Assembly: GCA_000469685.2 (NCBI GenBank)
Contig: LS997567.1
Location: 39,856,775-39,920,774, forward strand
Direction of reading: 5' to 3'
Length of the DNA: 64,000 nucleotides
DNA from: Haemonchus contortus
Lineage: Eukaryota > Nematoda > Chromadorea > Rhabditida > Trichostrongylidae
Shown here in pieces: positions 35,441-50,043 of this stretch (the first letter of the stretch is position 1; the number at the start of each line of letters is the position of its first letter). The translations under genes were made by a program, and so were the position numbers. The notes beneath the pieces were generated by a model. The model was given only the letters and a program-made list of their open reading frames with translations. It ran no database searches and had not been told where the DNA came from.

Positions 35441-38400
35441 TTAGGTAGTGTCATTCATTCTAGCTCGTAAAAAAGGGATATAACTTCGGAGAGTAGTTTT
35501 GCGATTATTACGATTCTCTGAGTTATCCGGAGCTTGAAGTACACCCAGCTGTGCAGGTGTCAAAAGACATAATGCAGATGCAACCGCTAGTCCTGATGTA
35601 CCATTTGGTGTTGTTGCCCGGCCTCCTGTTGGTAAACGTACGGCAAGAGTGAAAATACCCGACTTGTAGTTACTACAAGGTTCCACGGAAAGAGGTGTAG
35701 GTCCTTGAACGGGGCCCGATGCCTGCAAAACATACCTTCAATGGATGAAGCGAAGTTAAAAAACAGAACAATTACTCAAAAAAAAGCCAGAATGAACTAG
35801 GATGTCAGAGTTTTGAGAGCATTCGATAGCAAAAAGCCACCTAGAAACCACCCTAAACTCATAATAGAGGATATTTATCGATAATGATCATAGGGGATAT
35901 TTATAGATAATGATCATGATCACTGAAAAGTAACGGTATATCATACCAACTGAGTCCCTCCATTCTTTTTTGACTTTTTTGAAAATTTTTTATAGCTACC
36001 TCGCTCCCATAGGGATTTGTAAAGGTTGGGAACACTTCTCTGAATCATAGATCGTACCCGATTACACACACATTGACTAAATTTCACACTTGACTAAATT
36101 TTTAATTTACCCTATTTTACACTCCGTTCGTATAAAATTTAGTAATTATAGATTGAAGATGTGAAAATATCGGAGTAAGAAACATACCGGGAAGCAGTGC
36201 GGACTTGTGAGTTCAAGCTTGACTGAAGAAAATGGTCGAGACGCCATCTGAACACCGAAGATCACAACAATCATTAAAAACCGATTTGAGATTACAATCA
36301 GGTCCTCTAAGGACCATATAAATGCGGGCACGAAAAAACATTACTTCCGTAACGGAATATTCAAGCAAATAAGAAATTTTCTACAATTTCAAGCCCAGAA
36401 AAAAACAAGTGTATCCGAAAAAAGGAGGAATGTCCCCACATGTTCAATTTCATCAATCCGTCGTTGATTCCTTCGATACACCTCAATTCGAAGTTTAATC
36501 ATCCATAGTAAACCAGCAACAACCAGAAGGACAATGAAACAGCTGAAATGACACGTCAACACTTCTGACAACAGGGAAGTTGGATACATGTCATATATGT
36601 CCTTACGCTGCAAATATCACAAAGAATAACACCCAGTTAATGGGAGGTGACTGCGCAAACGAGACTTGAATTGTAATAGGCGTTGTGAAGTTGAACACTC
36701 GCACCTAAAAAAATATAAACAATCTGGCGAACCTGATCCAGATGATGGACAAGGGCGCAGAAAAAAAAACAAAAAAATGGTTGTAAATGAAGCTATTGAG
36801 TTTTTGAATGTGTTACATGGAATGAGCGAACCCAAGATAAAGAGCAGATGATAATTTCAGTCGAAAACCAGAAATATATACCACAAACTTTACTTACAAA
36901 GAAGGTAGTGTTAGCATCAGTTCCGTAAGCGTAATCGGGATCTGAGGCGACATAAACTCGACGAAAACCTTTTGCATCACAGGTTGTATTGAGCTGAAAA
37001 TTATGACTTAACAAAGGACATAGAAACCCACTCAATACTATTTTTTACATTTCCGAGAAATGAAAAACATCGAGGAACACTTACTTAGTCAAAAACTTGT
37101 TGTGTGGACTGAGCACATGGGTGCCTCTCATGACTGTAAGGCATTCCGAATGCGTTTTTAACCCACAAAAACAAAGCTTGTGGGGGTGGAGGCCCCGCAC
37201 AAACCAGGGTTTTTACCTAACCGGATCGCGCGACGTTCCGAACCAACCCCTCAATTTCGAATTGAAAAAAAATGTATGCACAAGAGCTCAGCGATGAATA
37301 CATGCCATGCGATGCGGAAAGTAAGGTAGCTCAAAGTAGCGCCGCCAGCACATGCAAGACAGAGGGTAAGATCCCACACCAAGCCCCGTCCTAGCAAACC
37401 AATATATCCATATCGCCAGGGTCGACTAAGTGCCACTAAGGGGACGTTTATGGATGCAGTGTTGTAAGAGAGTGTAAGATAGCGAGGCCATAGGTAGACT
37501 GTGAGGATGGCTCAGAAGATTTTCAAAACAGTAACTATATCGTGTGGTTTTAAAAACCGTTTCTACTCAGTGCTTTGGTTCGCCATGCTGGTAAATAAAG
37601 TCAGACATCGAGAAAGGGGACAAATACGGTAGCACAGTGTTGGATTCAGAATCCAAGTTAATAACATGAGCTATTTTCGAATAAAGTAATCATCCTATCA
37701 GTCATACGAGTTTTGTTATCTAAACTAGACTACTATTAACTCACCATCATTCTTCTAGGAGTCGACTCGAATAAAGAAGAAGTGATATTTAATGCCACGT
37801 TCGCCTGGGACCCTCCATCACAACTTATTTGGAAAGTGACATCTGTATCTTTCTGAAAACACAGAATCGGTAAGTAAAGAATTAATCAACAAAAGGGAAT
37901 GATTTGGTGGAGCATGTTTTCATTCGAGCCCTAGTTACTCATCAAATGTGAATAGCTTCAGAAAGACCGCACAATACGCGTCCTATCACAAAACCGCGAA
38001 GGTCGAGAAAACAAATAACAACGTTCCACAGAGGAGCAAACTTTGGAGGCACAAAAGAAATAAGACTGGTTTAATGCTCAGCATAAAAAAACATCAAAAT
38101 GCTTACTTTGTGAGGAATACTAAAGAGGTAAATTTCTGTGGCATGTTTGTCCTTATCTTCATTTTTCAGCTTGAATGTGAATATGAAGTCAACGCTGAGT
38201 TCGTCTGAAAGCTCCGTATTAATCCGCATTGCACTTATCACAAAAAGTTTACAGAAAATCTCCGATCAATTCGAGGTAAGACGGATCAAAACCGATTCCT
38301 GGGAAACGAACACTGGATAGTTTGAAAGTGAAGAATGTAAGAAAATCACGAAAATTTTTGAAAAAAGGATTTGGACCAACATCGAATTCTCTCTTTATAT

Positions 38401-41400
38401 AAACACATCATCGCAGACTCGCGTGACATCTTAAGCCATACAATTCTTTGTGTATATGAAAAAATTGTACAGTCCGATTCCTATTTTATATAGTCACGTC
38501 CGAATCGATCTTTTTCCTCTAAATTTGGAAGAACCTGCATAAACGCACAAGAGAAATGAAAGATATCAACTCACAGTAACAAGGGGTCCCATTTTTCGGC
38601 TGCCCGTAGTATTTTTGGTCACAGCGATCACAACTAGCTCCACTTACACCTTTCGTTCTACAGTGACAGGTTCCCGTAATATGGTCACAGGTATCTGCTT
38701 GACCATTGCATTGACAGGCTGTAATGAATAATTTAAATGTTCACCCAGTTATTAAATTAGAAAAATTTTTTTCTATTTCTTAAATTAAATAGAATTAAGA
38801 AATAAAAAAAACAAATTGAAAAGAAATTTAGCTTACGTGAACAGTTGTCTCCATTTCGAGGATCACCATGATATCCGGGAGCACAGATTTCACAATGTTT
38901 TCCCATTGTATTGTTCTGGCATTCACCACAAACTTCTTGGACTCCACCAAAAGTTTGGCGAGTCTCGTTGCACATCGAATGCCCATTACATTGGCAAGCT
39001 AGAAGGGAAATCATTAGAGAGATCAATAAAACCAGATATAATACTTAACGGTACTTTAAAATTGTAAGGTAACTTCCAATGCCACCAAACAGACTGCGAT
39101 TAAAAAAAATCAGCTCTGACTATGCAAAGCCAACTGGTACACAACAGACCTGGACAATCGATGAAATACCACTGATGTTGCTGGAAATCAGGCGAGCGCT
39201 CTAGCGGACCACGTGCTGACCCTCTGGTACACGTGCCAAGACCTGTACGGGAGCCATCGTCAAGCCATCCACATTCTGGGGACAGATGGCATTCGGCACA
39301 CGTCTTATGCGTGGAGCAGTTCGAAGACTCTGAACAATTTTATGTCTCAATAGCGTTTCGACTAAATTTAAGCAACAACAGAAACTTTTAAGGATTCTAC
39401 AGGATCGAAATGGACTAGTACCGTCAATTCTATGAGAACCTTCTACTTTGCCGAACAGAAGTAGGATTACCGCATGCATCAGAGCGTGCAATACATAAAG
39501 CACACCCAATGATGGCCTTACCATTGAACGGGAAGCTGTACAACAGGAAAGTAACAGGAGATTGCAGTAAAACCTACCGATACGACAAGATTTCGAGAAA
39601 GCAAATCCATGTGCATGACCAGCAACCCATGAAGGGCACTGTCCATAAGCAAAGGAAAGAGCGTACGCCTCCATGTTTATGCATCTAAAAACACATAAAT
39701 GTTCAACCTCATCAACACCCACGACATATGATGATCTCTCAAAAATGTGAAGTCGAAAAACAGAGGTCATGCCAGAATCACGGAACGTGAGTTAAAAGTC
39801 AAAGTAGGAAGGATCAGAGAGTCCGAAAACATTTTATCCCTCCACGACTTTGTGGTTCCCACTCGTCCATCACACTATGTATAAGAAATAGATAAAGGTT
39901 TCTGTGCCAGAATCATGCCCTTAGCAGTCAAGCTAATTTCGCCATGAACCAGTTGCACGAAAAATGTATTCCATCACCCAAGGACACTTAATATTGCCTT
40001 AACTTCCAAGAAATATCGCCCAGATCGGAGATAAAACCTAAACTCTCAGGAAACTCATAAGCTTCCGAGTCCACTATTCTATCATGCCTTTCCATGCAAC
40101 AATAAAGGCTACATATCGAGCAGCTCTGACACCCAGCACAGAAAGCTTTATTTAAAATGAAAAATGAACATGAACCCAGCTAAATCGAAATACGTACTAG
40201 CCCTTAGAAATGAAGTGAACCTCACCACCAACTCGGGTTAGTTTGTTGGCCGCTAAAGGGACTAAAGAACAAGTCAATGTTCAACAACAGTTTTAAAGAA
40301 AACGAACCTGCTGGTACTCGGGCACCACATACACTTCTGTTCTTGAAGGCATTCGCTGCAGGTGTACAATGATGAACATGGCAATGGACAGTACGATAGA
40401 TTTTGCCCAGGAGGGATCGGTGGTGGTGTAGTAGGCAGCCGTAGAGGCAGACTAGAGGAAGCAACACGATCGAGTTCACGATCTAGTTGTTCTTTTCTCA
40501 GCAAGACTGTAAGAGTAAAAGTAAGTTGACGACAGCGTTTCACCATTATTGCACTTGTGCACTTACTTTCATCTTCCAAAGGTATGCATGCCGGCTTTCC
40601 ATCAGCGGTATACCAATTACAGTGAGACAGTAGCTTGCAGCTACGACAGTCATTTGCCATTCCACATGGCCGAGGCGGTGGAGGACCTCGTGACGCGGAG
40701 CATTTCTCCCAAGTTGTATGCATCATCTAGAGGTGATTTTGGGCATACATGTAGATCATACATAGGCATGGCAATAAAAAAATCATTTGTGAAACTGTAC
40801 CTGTCCATCAACACATTCACCCTCATTTGGAAGGCACTGATCTCCAGATGGGCACCAACCACACGCTGGCTCAGAAATGCATGACATGCAATCAGTATAG
40901 TCTTCACATGTTTGCAGAGCTTGCCTAGAGTGTGATGCATAGAGGAATAAATGGAACAGCTAAATGATAGATCAGGAGAAAGCTGGTCAACCTCAAAGCA
41001 GTGTTCCTGCATTCGGACATTGATTTCGGTACCTCGTTCTTGACGAAAGACAAGAAGGACTGCTTGTAGCTGACAAACGGGTCAAACCTGACACATGCAC
41101 GCTCAGTGAATATGCATTTCACTCCGTCGATCAGCGAGCGACATTCTTCCGGGCGTGTAGCAGAAGAGCACTCAGCTAAACCGAGATCATTAGATGACCA
41201 TGAAATTGAACGTTCAGCATAATTACTAACTACAAACAGTCTCACAAGTTTGCGTGAACCATGTCAGACGAATTTAAAGAGCGCTAGTTACTAGTAATGA
41301 GATTCTCTAGGCTCAACTCCGACAAGTTCAATATTGACAAGTTAAACAAAATGAATGGAAACTATAACAGCTGGACAAAAAGCACCCATAACCATGCAGA

Positions 41401-44400
41401 GCCATCAATTTTCAGGGAATATGGATGCACTTTCTTGATGTATCCGAGCTCCAAATTTTTAACGCCAGCAAAGGGATGCAATGAAGTGTCCATAAAGAAT
41501 GAATGGCCGACTGAATACGGAAAGAGTATATCCAGCGCTCGAAAAGGGAACAAGAGGAGAAATTAAAGGGAATAAGGCCGTTTTTAAGGGATGAACAAAT
41601 TCTTTGTGTGAAGTAATACTACTCATTATCCCTATAAAATAAGTAGAGTAAACAATTGAAAAGTAATAAATGCGAACCTGCAGAGAAGCGCCACACATCG
41701 TTCAGCATTTTCCCATTGAATCCTCCAATGACGTAAAGCTCATAATTGGTTGCTACTGCTGTGTGACCATATCGCCGTAATTGAACTGCATCAGACGAGA
41801 TATTGAACCACTGCTTACAAGCTGGAATGTTGATCTTTGAGTAGTCATTCTACGAGTTACAAGACGGACAGGCCTTGTGTTCAACATTAAGAACAATCAA
41901 TATAGGGTACCAGTGCCTGTAAATGACAAAAGTACAGATTTCACGGCACTTCAGCCATTTCCACACAGTCGTTATTCGCAGCAGGGCCAGATTCCGCTTA
42001 AGATGACCTACCTATATCGTAAGCCTGAACCATCGATGAAAAGCATTCTTGCTTAGTTCGAGATTCACTGATATTATATCCATTTCCTCCGACCACTATC
42101 ATCAAACCGTTAAGGATAGTTGCCGTATGTAGGAACAGTTGAACACCAGATGGAGGAAGATTTGCCCTGAAGTACAAATAACGTTCAAAAGAGATTTTAA
42201 AAAAGAAAAAACAAAACTGCTCCGTTGAAACATACCACTTCTCGTGCTTGATGTCGTATCTCATCAAACTGTCAGTGAGATTATTCTGAGTGTTTGACCA
42301 CATAGTGCCACCGTACACGAGAATCGCATCACCCTTAATGAGAAATTGTTTATACAGGCAGTAGAAGATATGGTTTAATTTCCCAGTCTTTCAAAATCTC
42401 AATTTTATTGCAACTATGAAGGTTGGAGTCAAATTCGGAGGCTCTTACTCACTTAGTTTCAATTAGCTAAGGCAACGACACGTACTTGAAAACACTGATT
42501 TGGAAAAATGCTGAATGAATGGCCTTACTGAATCCATTTTGTAGTGAACAGAAGTGTGGCGGAACCGTCCATAAACCTGATCCTTAGTGTTTCCGAAGCG
42601 CCATCTTCCTGTCTCTATAAGTTTGCAAAATATGTCATATGTAAATTCCTGGCTGTCTCGGGATAGTAGTAATATTCTTACCGAAATTGTAAATTTGGAT
42701 GTTATGAACGAATCCGATCTCAGGATGATAGCCGAAAATTACGTACATCTCAGAGCCAATAACATGAGCAGTATGTCCGGAAACGGCCAAGGGAGGAATC
42801 TGCAAAACAGAGATTTACCGTATATTACACCCTTCTACACCCGAGAACAAGTTACCGTCAAGTTTCTGTTCTCTCCATTCTCCTGAGTCCATTCTTTGGT
42901 ATGCAAATCAAAACTCCAAAGCTCACTTGTGATGTTCCTCCTATCAATCACGCCACCGTACATGAAGAGCTTGGTCTGCAAACCATATACGCTGATAATA
43001 CTAATTATTCGGAAAACTTTTAGCTTAAGTATCATCTTGCCCGTTTTCATTTGTTACCGAAATTCTTTATCAGAGAACGGAAATGGATAGGGGCCAATGA
43101 TGCTGGGGGCACCAATCAAAGGCGCAGTTCACGATAAAACTGAGACTTTCTCCTACTATTAATCGAAGGCCCCAAGGATAATAAAAGGGACATTATCGGG
43201 CAGAAAACAGCCTGAACGGCATAATAAGGACTTTAGAACCGGTTTGGCTGGCGTACGCAGCCAAAGGCGCACACATAATAACTCCTTTGTTGAAGCTGCA
43301 CATTTACGAGAAGCGTTAGGACGCCGACGACTAGTATGATTAACGCTTACACGGTAACAGACGACAATGTTGTAAAACCCCTTTCTAATTATTACCTTTT
43401 AAAAACTTATATTATTCAAAAATCGCCAATTCCGCGCCCTCTTTGCCACTTTCGTGCTTTTTTACACCGTTACTTCAGTTTTCCCCATAAACTAAAAACC
43501 TAAAAATTATTGTAAATGGTGCCTTTCACTACTACAGAGGTGTTGTGCTTCGAAGACCACGCTATGCCCCGATAATTCAGATACAGTTATGCAATAATTC
43601 AAAAAACTCTTCAACTCGTCAACTTGCTGCCATAGGCCCTTCAAAAAGACACTAAATTCCTCTTACACTTCGAATTTGTATATTGACGGCACTTGTTTGT
43701 ATTACAAATGAAAGCTCGGATAAAAAACTCCCTGAAAAACGTACTCCTTACCTTGTAGCGCACTAGAGTGTGATCAAACCTTGGACCAGGTTTAACCTTT
43801 CCTCCTACCACTACTGATTTCCACGATCGAGATGTTATGTTGAACAGAACAGGATCCTCGAACACTACTCCACTGAAGTGCTCACCACCTAAAAATAATT
43901 ATTAACAAATCATATTACATTATACAATAACATGATGGGGCCAACAACAGACGGTTGCCAACATTTGTGATGATTAGCAAAGCGATCTACTCCTGATTGC
44001 AGATAAATTATCGACCTTTTATCGAGGAAAACTTGGGGAATTCAATATCGTCTTCTCAAAAAGCGTTCAATACACATATTTTCGAAATAACATCGGTCGT
44101 TGTGATTGAAATAAAGTTTTTGCTCATGAAAACTATGGAAAGAATGAAAACTGTCTCTCTAAATCCACGAACTGTGAGAGTTAAGAATAAACAAAAATTT
44201 GAATAAATAAACATGACTAGAAGATATCATCTTCATTTTGGTGATATGATCTTCATTTCCCTTTCCACTCCAATAGAAAATGAAGAAAACCCTAAGAATA
44301 ACGAACAAAAGTCCCAATTATATATCTTTTCTAAGAAATCTTTGAATCGACAGGAAATTTCATTACTTTTTTAGGTACGAACTAGTAATCAGATTTATAA

Positions 44401-47400
44401 TTAGGAGAAAGGAGGCCTTTTGGAATGCTTACCAATACTCCAGATTACGTCATCAATAAGGACAGAAGCATGTGATGCACGTCCAGCAGGTGCTTTGGAA
44501 GTTGTAATACGATCCCATACAGATCGATCGTTCCGCATTTGACATGTATCACCTGGAAACGCACTTTGAGGAGTACCGTTGGCAACCCAGTCAATCACGC
44601 CATCAGGTCATTAGATCGAAGGAGACCAACTGTTCCTTCTTGATGATATTATATCCGATATGATGATGAGTTAGCAATAAGGGCTATCCGATAAGACAAC
44701 AGTGAGATTAAGCGATAGAAGGGACTCAAAGGATCAGTATTAAGTGAGGACTCAAGGAAGCTTCCAGAAAAACAAGGCCATTCACACCCTCGCTGTGGTC
44801 GTTCCGCTCAAATTAGTTACAAAGCGCAGATAAATAATCAACAAGTAGCAAAAGCGCCAAAATACATATGCTAAAGAAATACCATGATAAGAAGTAGCAC
44901 ACGAGCAACGAGAATCCTTGCAGACCCCTCCATGTAAACATGGTCCCTGCTTGTCTTCATCCTCTTTTGTACATACACGCACTTCGCAATAATCACCTGA
45001 AAAACCCAGTAAAATTGATAATTTGAAGTAGGTTGGGGTAGATACCGATACCGTAAGATACCAACCTGTAAAACCATGATCACAGACACATTGGCTATTT
45101 TGACAAGACCCATGAGAGTTGCAATTATAAGGACATCTGGAACAGGAATATTTCTAGGTTTATTCAAAATGTGCTATGCAGTTGTAAGAACAAGTAACCG
45201 TCATTATCAGCATTCGCATGCGATCTAATTAATCAATCCTTCTACGACCTAAGAATGTAGAAGACCATTTTACGAGTCGGGGATCACTTAGATTTATAGG
45301 GTTTGGTTCTCTTGAGCCAAAGGAAGACATCAAAAACCTTCACTACCCCAAGCAGGTTACCGTGCTACGCAATTTGGGACAGAATTCACAAGACCAACGC
45401 TTCCATGGCTTCGTGAGAACATTTAGATCATGAAAAACACTATTTTGCTTTATTTCTGCACAGCTCGTTGTGACAGTGCACGGAGACTTGTCAAAATGAT
45501 AGCAATTCTATTTTGACAAGTTCTTTGTGTTTGCACCTGAGAGTACAGAGTGCACTTTACTGTACGAGTACCCTTGAAATATGGCAACTTCGAAACGCAA
45601 AAATGTTCGAAAATGAATTCTGCAGTTATAGGAAAAAATCAACCTTTCGAACTCGTAAGTGATGTTGAACCCGCTTAAATTCATCGCCAAATCGCTGAAG
45701 AAATAAATTAGTGCTTTACCAGATGGGGCGCTCAGCTCTTGCACTTCTTGTTCTCCACTGAAAAAAAAGTTTCAATTATACTACGAAAATGCCATAATAT
45801 TTCCAATACTGCAGCAACGCTTTCTGAGTCCAGAGAAGTCCATAAAATGTCTTACCAAAAGGCTGCAAGCTGTTCGCCATATACACCATCGCCATCGTAG
45901 ATATACACAAAATCCCAACCACATTCAGTTTGAAAATTTTCAAGCCGTATGTTCAAGGGAGCTCCAACCTTCTGCATTGGGAAAAGAATTTACAACTGCA
46001 GGTCATAAAAAAAATGTTCACAACAGTAGCTATACCTTTTCGCTCTCAATTAACCATGTGCATTTTGAAGAAGGACTGTAGTCGAGGGGGCCATCAATAA
46101 GATGACTATGATTTTCGGTTACTCTGAAACAAAAAATGGAAAAGATGGAATGCAACAACGGTTTTTTCATATGTCTCGGGCTATTCCAATAGTATTCATC
46201 CGAAGAGATAATGCAATTCACTAAGATAATTGCGGTTTCTTGCTCAATCAAATGATTCAGTCGACTAGAATTCCCATCCACATTTATTCCAACCACCAAC
46301 ATTCAAAGTCTTGATTTTTCCCTATCAAAAAGTAGCACACTCCTTTCATCAAAAACAAGTAACATTCATATCGCATACACGCTAGCTATTTTACCACTCT
46401 TTTCACTTCAGAGGGCTCTATTCTAGAAGAACTTAGGTTAAGCTTTTCGAAGCATGTTCTACTTCTTGTTCATTGCACAATTGCAGAGAGGAGAGGCTTC
46501 TCAGTAGGGTGTCTCACTTGCAATAAACCTTGCAAATAACTCACTTTATGCGTCCGTAACAGTGATCGCATTGACTTCCAACCCATCCCTTCGAGCATAC
46601 ACAGGAACCATTTAAACATACACCATTATAACAATGTCGATCACAAGAAGTCGATAGAGACTGGAAGACGTAGTTTAAGAGACTATGGATTAATTCAATC
46701 GGTTCATTGTATAAGAACCATCTTAATCTAAACAAGCCCAATGCCCTTCCAGTATTAAAAAGTCTCGCACTCGAGCTGCCCCTATTTCTATGGCTTTGGT
46801 TGTTTCACCTTTTGAGCAATGAACAGAGAATGAGGACTGAAACCTCCACTGCTCAAATGAAGGCAAACCCTGTAGGGTATACACGAAAGCAAAACGCACT
46901 CGATCCCGTCGTTGAGGTAGAAAACCTTCTTAGAGTGTGAAAAAAAGTAGTTGGAACTGATGATTTTCGTAAAGGAGTAAATAGAATTGAAATAATTAAT
47001 TTTATTAGAGAAAATATTTTTGGGAATGCGGATTGGTCAAATGAACAAACCCGCTGTTCAAGTTTTGTTCCAATTCAACTTAGCATAACCTGGTTCGTCC
47101 TTTACAAAAAATCCACATGTATGTACCTTTGCAACCTGTTGCATGAAAGAAGGTCAATGGTGATGTAATTTTTGATTAAATCCTATTTAGATTCTCAATT
47201 TGTATGTATTGATACATCCATCCCAAGGGGCAGCTTCCACTGGCATCATATGTTGTTATTGCAATGAATAATTCCTGCATTTTAAAATCGCGCTGTAATG
47301 TAATGTATTAATGCAGCCATTGTAAATATTTAGGCCGGCATAATGGACGGGCCTAATGACAGTACCAGTCATACTGTACTTTTTGCCTTTTGTGCCGTTA

Positions 47401-48976
47401 ACAGGACTATGACACACATTCATATAATACCGTATAATTATCAATGTCTCTTTATGGTTGCCAGTCGACCGAAGAACTTGATATAAGATTGTCCTGGTTG
47501 AATCGTGTACCGTTAGGCTTTGACTCCAAGAAGGCAGTACGATGGCAAGCCCCCCCCCCCCCCCTCCTTACAAAGGGCATCCTGGGAATAATGGGAACTA
47601 GCCTAGTAGATCTGGGGCTAGGCGAACAAGTAACGAATCATGTCTTTAAATTCATAAAATGGGACCGCCAAAAGGGACTCCCTGTGATGGGCACCACCAC
47701 AGATCAGCGGCAGTTCCGGCAAGTACAGGGCACTCTCCAGTTAGAGGGCTGGGAAGCACGCTTAGATTCATCGCCTCCACAGCCCACATGCAGAAGGGCC
47801 CCCGCGCCTAATGCTTTTATGTTTCAGCTGATGGCCCATTCAATTCCATGGCAACATTTCACATGGGAAACATTACTCTGCGCTTCCTAGAACTTGAGCT
47901 TTATTCCTTTCTTAGGGAAAAGTCCCTTCGAAGAAGTTTTTTTCCAAAGTGGATTGACAACGGCCATTCATCAAGAGAGCCTCTTTCAATCAAAACCATT
48001 GTCCAAAATGAAAACTCACAAAGGAAGACAAATGAAAAGGAATGAGTGTCCTCGGACTATTAACAAAAACCTCATGGAGGATTGAAAAGTATTAGCAGAA
48101 GGAGAACAAAGGGAAGAAGAATCCCCAACAGCTTTTCTGAAACGGCAAAGCCATTGATCCCCAATCGCCCACTTATTGAATAGAAGATATCCTGCCAAGT
48201 AAAATCGGTTCAAAAACTAAGTATTTCGAGAAACAGGATCAATTCTTCATTTAAAATTTCATTCTTAGTGAACCATTACGGGAACTCTATATAGCTCACA
48301 TCAAAGCTGTGCCAGTATTCCCAGTAGAACAAATCGTGAGATGTGAGGCAATAAAATCTCCTTTGCTTGAAACGATGCTTTGGGGAGAAACCACTCGAAA
48401 AACAATTCAAACGGGTTTTCGACCACAATCTTTGGGCCGAGCAAAACAACTCATGAATAACTAACTATTGGCTATTTCTAAGAAAAACCCGGAGAATATT
48501 GCAGGAACCGATAGATTTGCATAATCATGTATTCCCAAACTGTTAAAGAACTGTTCAGACTGTAAAAATGAATTAGGAACTGTCATATTGAACGAAAGTT
48601 TCGCTAAAATTTGAAATCAATGATATTTCTTAAAATTAGCCTTACATTTAATGAAAACGGGGTACTGTAAGGCATGAGATAAAGAGCGAGAGCACGTGTT
48701 CGGCTTTTAATGCTCATTAAGTGTCTGATAACTTCATTGATTATAAAAAATACAAAACCTAGCTGAAGCATTAAGATCGCGAATTTACTCCCACTACAGT
48801 ACTAGTATGTCGGTAAAACCGCTGAAATTGCGGCAAGTATCTTTAACGAATCCCACCTTCTCCAGATCGAAGTTTGCTTGATTGGCAATCACTAATAATG
48901 GAATTAACAGCGACGTGAACACGATGTGTGGCCATTGAGAAGGGAATGGGTTGATCCCACGACGAACGAATAACAT
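35441..48976 (-). CDS. tag-53: Attractin orthologue (tag-53-like)
   Basis: Thirty minus-strand exons totalling 3726 nt (1241 aa), all in phase: 48976-48857, 46660-46545, 46123-46036, 45971-45856, 45757-45644, 45136-45066, 44996-44883, 44552-44433, 43888-43752, 42975-42856, 42799-42682, 42614-42529, 42333-42236, 42166-42012, 41821-41678, 41175-41088, 40924-40801, 40726-40567, 40506-40308, 39684-39578, 39329-39150, 38998-38837, 38718-38575, 38204-38107, 37852-37745, 36993-36898, 36704-36607, 36542-36440, 36247-36188, 35722-35441. Domains: signal peptide 1-33, EGF, CUB (80-185), two EGFs (to 246), six-bladed kelch (247-572), PSI modules (573-858), two laminin-type EGFs (858-960), membrane helix (1085-1111), and cytoplasmic MASRPFSSV and SGLAVASAL motifs diagnostic of attractin. 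Attractin is a cell-surface receptor-like protein linked to melanocortin signalling and myelination in mammals. The C-type lectin domain is not visible. The TTTCAG site ending at 48998, 21 nt before the ATG, suggests trans-splicing. Confidence 0.96.
46661..48856. other. Intron 1 of the attractin gene
   Basis: A 2.2 kb intron. A plus-strand 148-codon ORF at 47444-47890 spans a poly-C run (about 47550-47565) and has no recognisable domain or splice context, so it is not called. Nothing else seen. Confidence 0.55.
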
Positions 48977-49916
48977 CACTCACACATTGAGAACTGTCTG
49001 AAATTTTGTAAAAAATCAAAAAAAAAAGAAATCCCATTGAAAATACTAGTTTTTGAAACGATTTGTTGACTGAGAAGAACAAACAGCAGAAAAAACGATC
49101 ATAAGATGTGAATAAGAGGAACATAATAAACAATCAAGATGAAAGGCGTATGTGATACATAAAACTAGGGTGACATTGCCTAGATTGTATGAATCACCCA
49201 CAAGAAAAACATTCCACGAAATGAACAAAGAAGTAGTAAGTCCATCGTATTGCTGTTTCATGCGACGCCACTCCCAGGACTATTCTTAGAGAAAGGGCAG
49301 AAACCATTAAAAACATTATAAACACAAATAAGGATTGTTGAACATGCAATGCGGAATGTCAGTGACCGTTAATGGCTCTTAAGCGGGTGCGTCGCAGCCT
49401 TAGCTTTGAAGCGCGTTATCTTCACCGCTGAACTGTAATCGAGCGCCAGAAATCTTCAAATACCACTCAGAATTATTTAGTTTTTCCAAGAAAAGTCCTG
49501 TATAGAAGATTCGGAAACCCAAATTTTCCAGCTGACAATAAAATCAGACATGGGTTTCTAAAGAACCATAGACAATTCAAACGACAGCATGGCCAAACAG
49601 CGGTATAATCTAGGCTCTGTCCAACATGCTTGATTTGCATGTCGATCATCTCGTTAGCGCTGGTTTGCAGCCGCTGTTTGATAAAAACTAGAGAGAAATA
49701 AGTCCGCTTTTGAAAAAAGGTTTCCTGTTGCGAACGTCACCAACGCCCTTTGATTAGGAGGACATTCACCACATTCCGGGAATCTCTTCTGGTAGGATGC
49801 TTCCAAACCGAGAAACGCCTCAGTCACAAATAAGTTAGGAAACAGAAAATGTTAGGACAACGAATTGACCTACTCCACGATTTCTAAGTTGGGCTGCGGC
49901 TTTTGGGGATTCATTT

Positions 49917-50043
49917 TGATTGTCTTTAATTCAATCACATTCCTAAGATATCCTTCAAAACAAAGGACAAAACGAGCTCGATCTCCCAAATGAGGCCACT
50001 GAAGGATATCTTAGCTATCCATCTGTTAAAGACAAACAATTGC
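49917..50043. repeat. Foldback element of about 125 bp
   Basis: The outer arms GATTGTCTTTAA and TTAAAGACAAACAATT pair, and the inner arms TAAGATATCCTTCA and TGAAGGATATCTTA pair perfectly. Centre of about 45 nt. A MITE-like structure. Confidence 0.75.

Noticed and set aside
39201..39770. 189-codon minus-strand ORF
   Set aside because: It overlaps two attractin exons but reads part of them in the wrong frame and runs through the intron. The spliced attractin frames explain the region.
44556..44625. Upstream extension of the kelch exon (frame with VIDWVANG)
   Set aside because: There is no acceptor before this extension and it would need a different phase. The TTTCCAG acceptor at 44553 gives the right phase and the expected EGF-to-kelch join.
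47444..47890. 148-codon plus-strand ORF in attractin intron 1
   Set aside because: Crosses a poly-C run and has no domain, homology or splice signals. Treated as chance.
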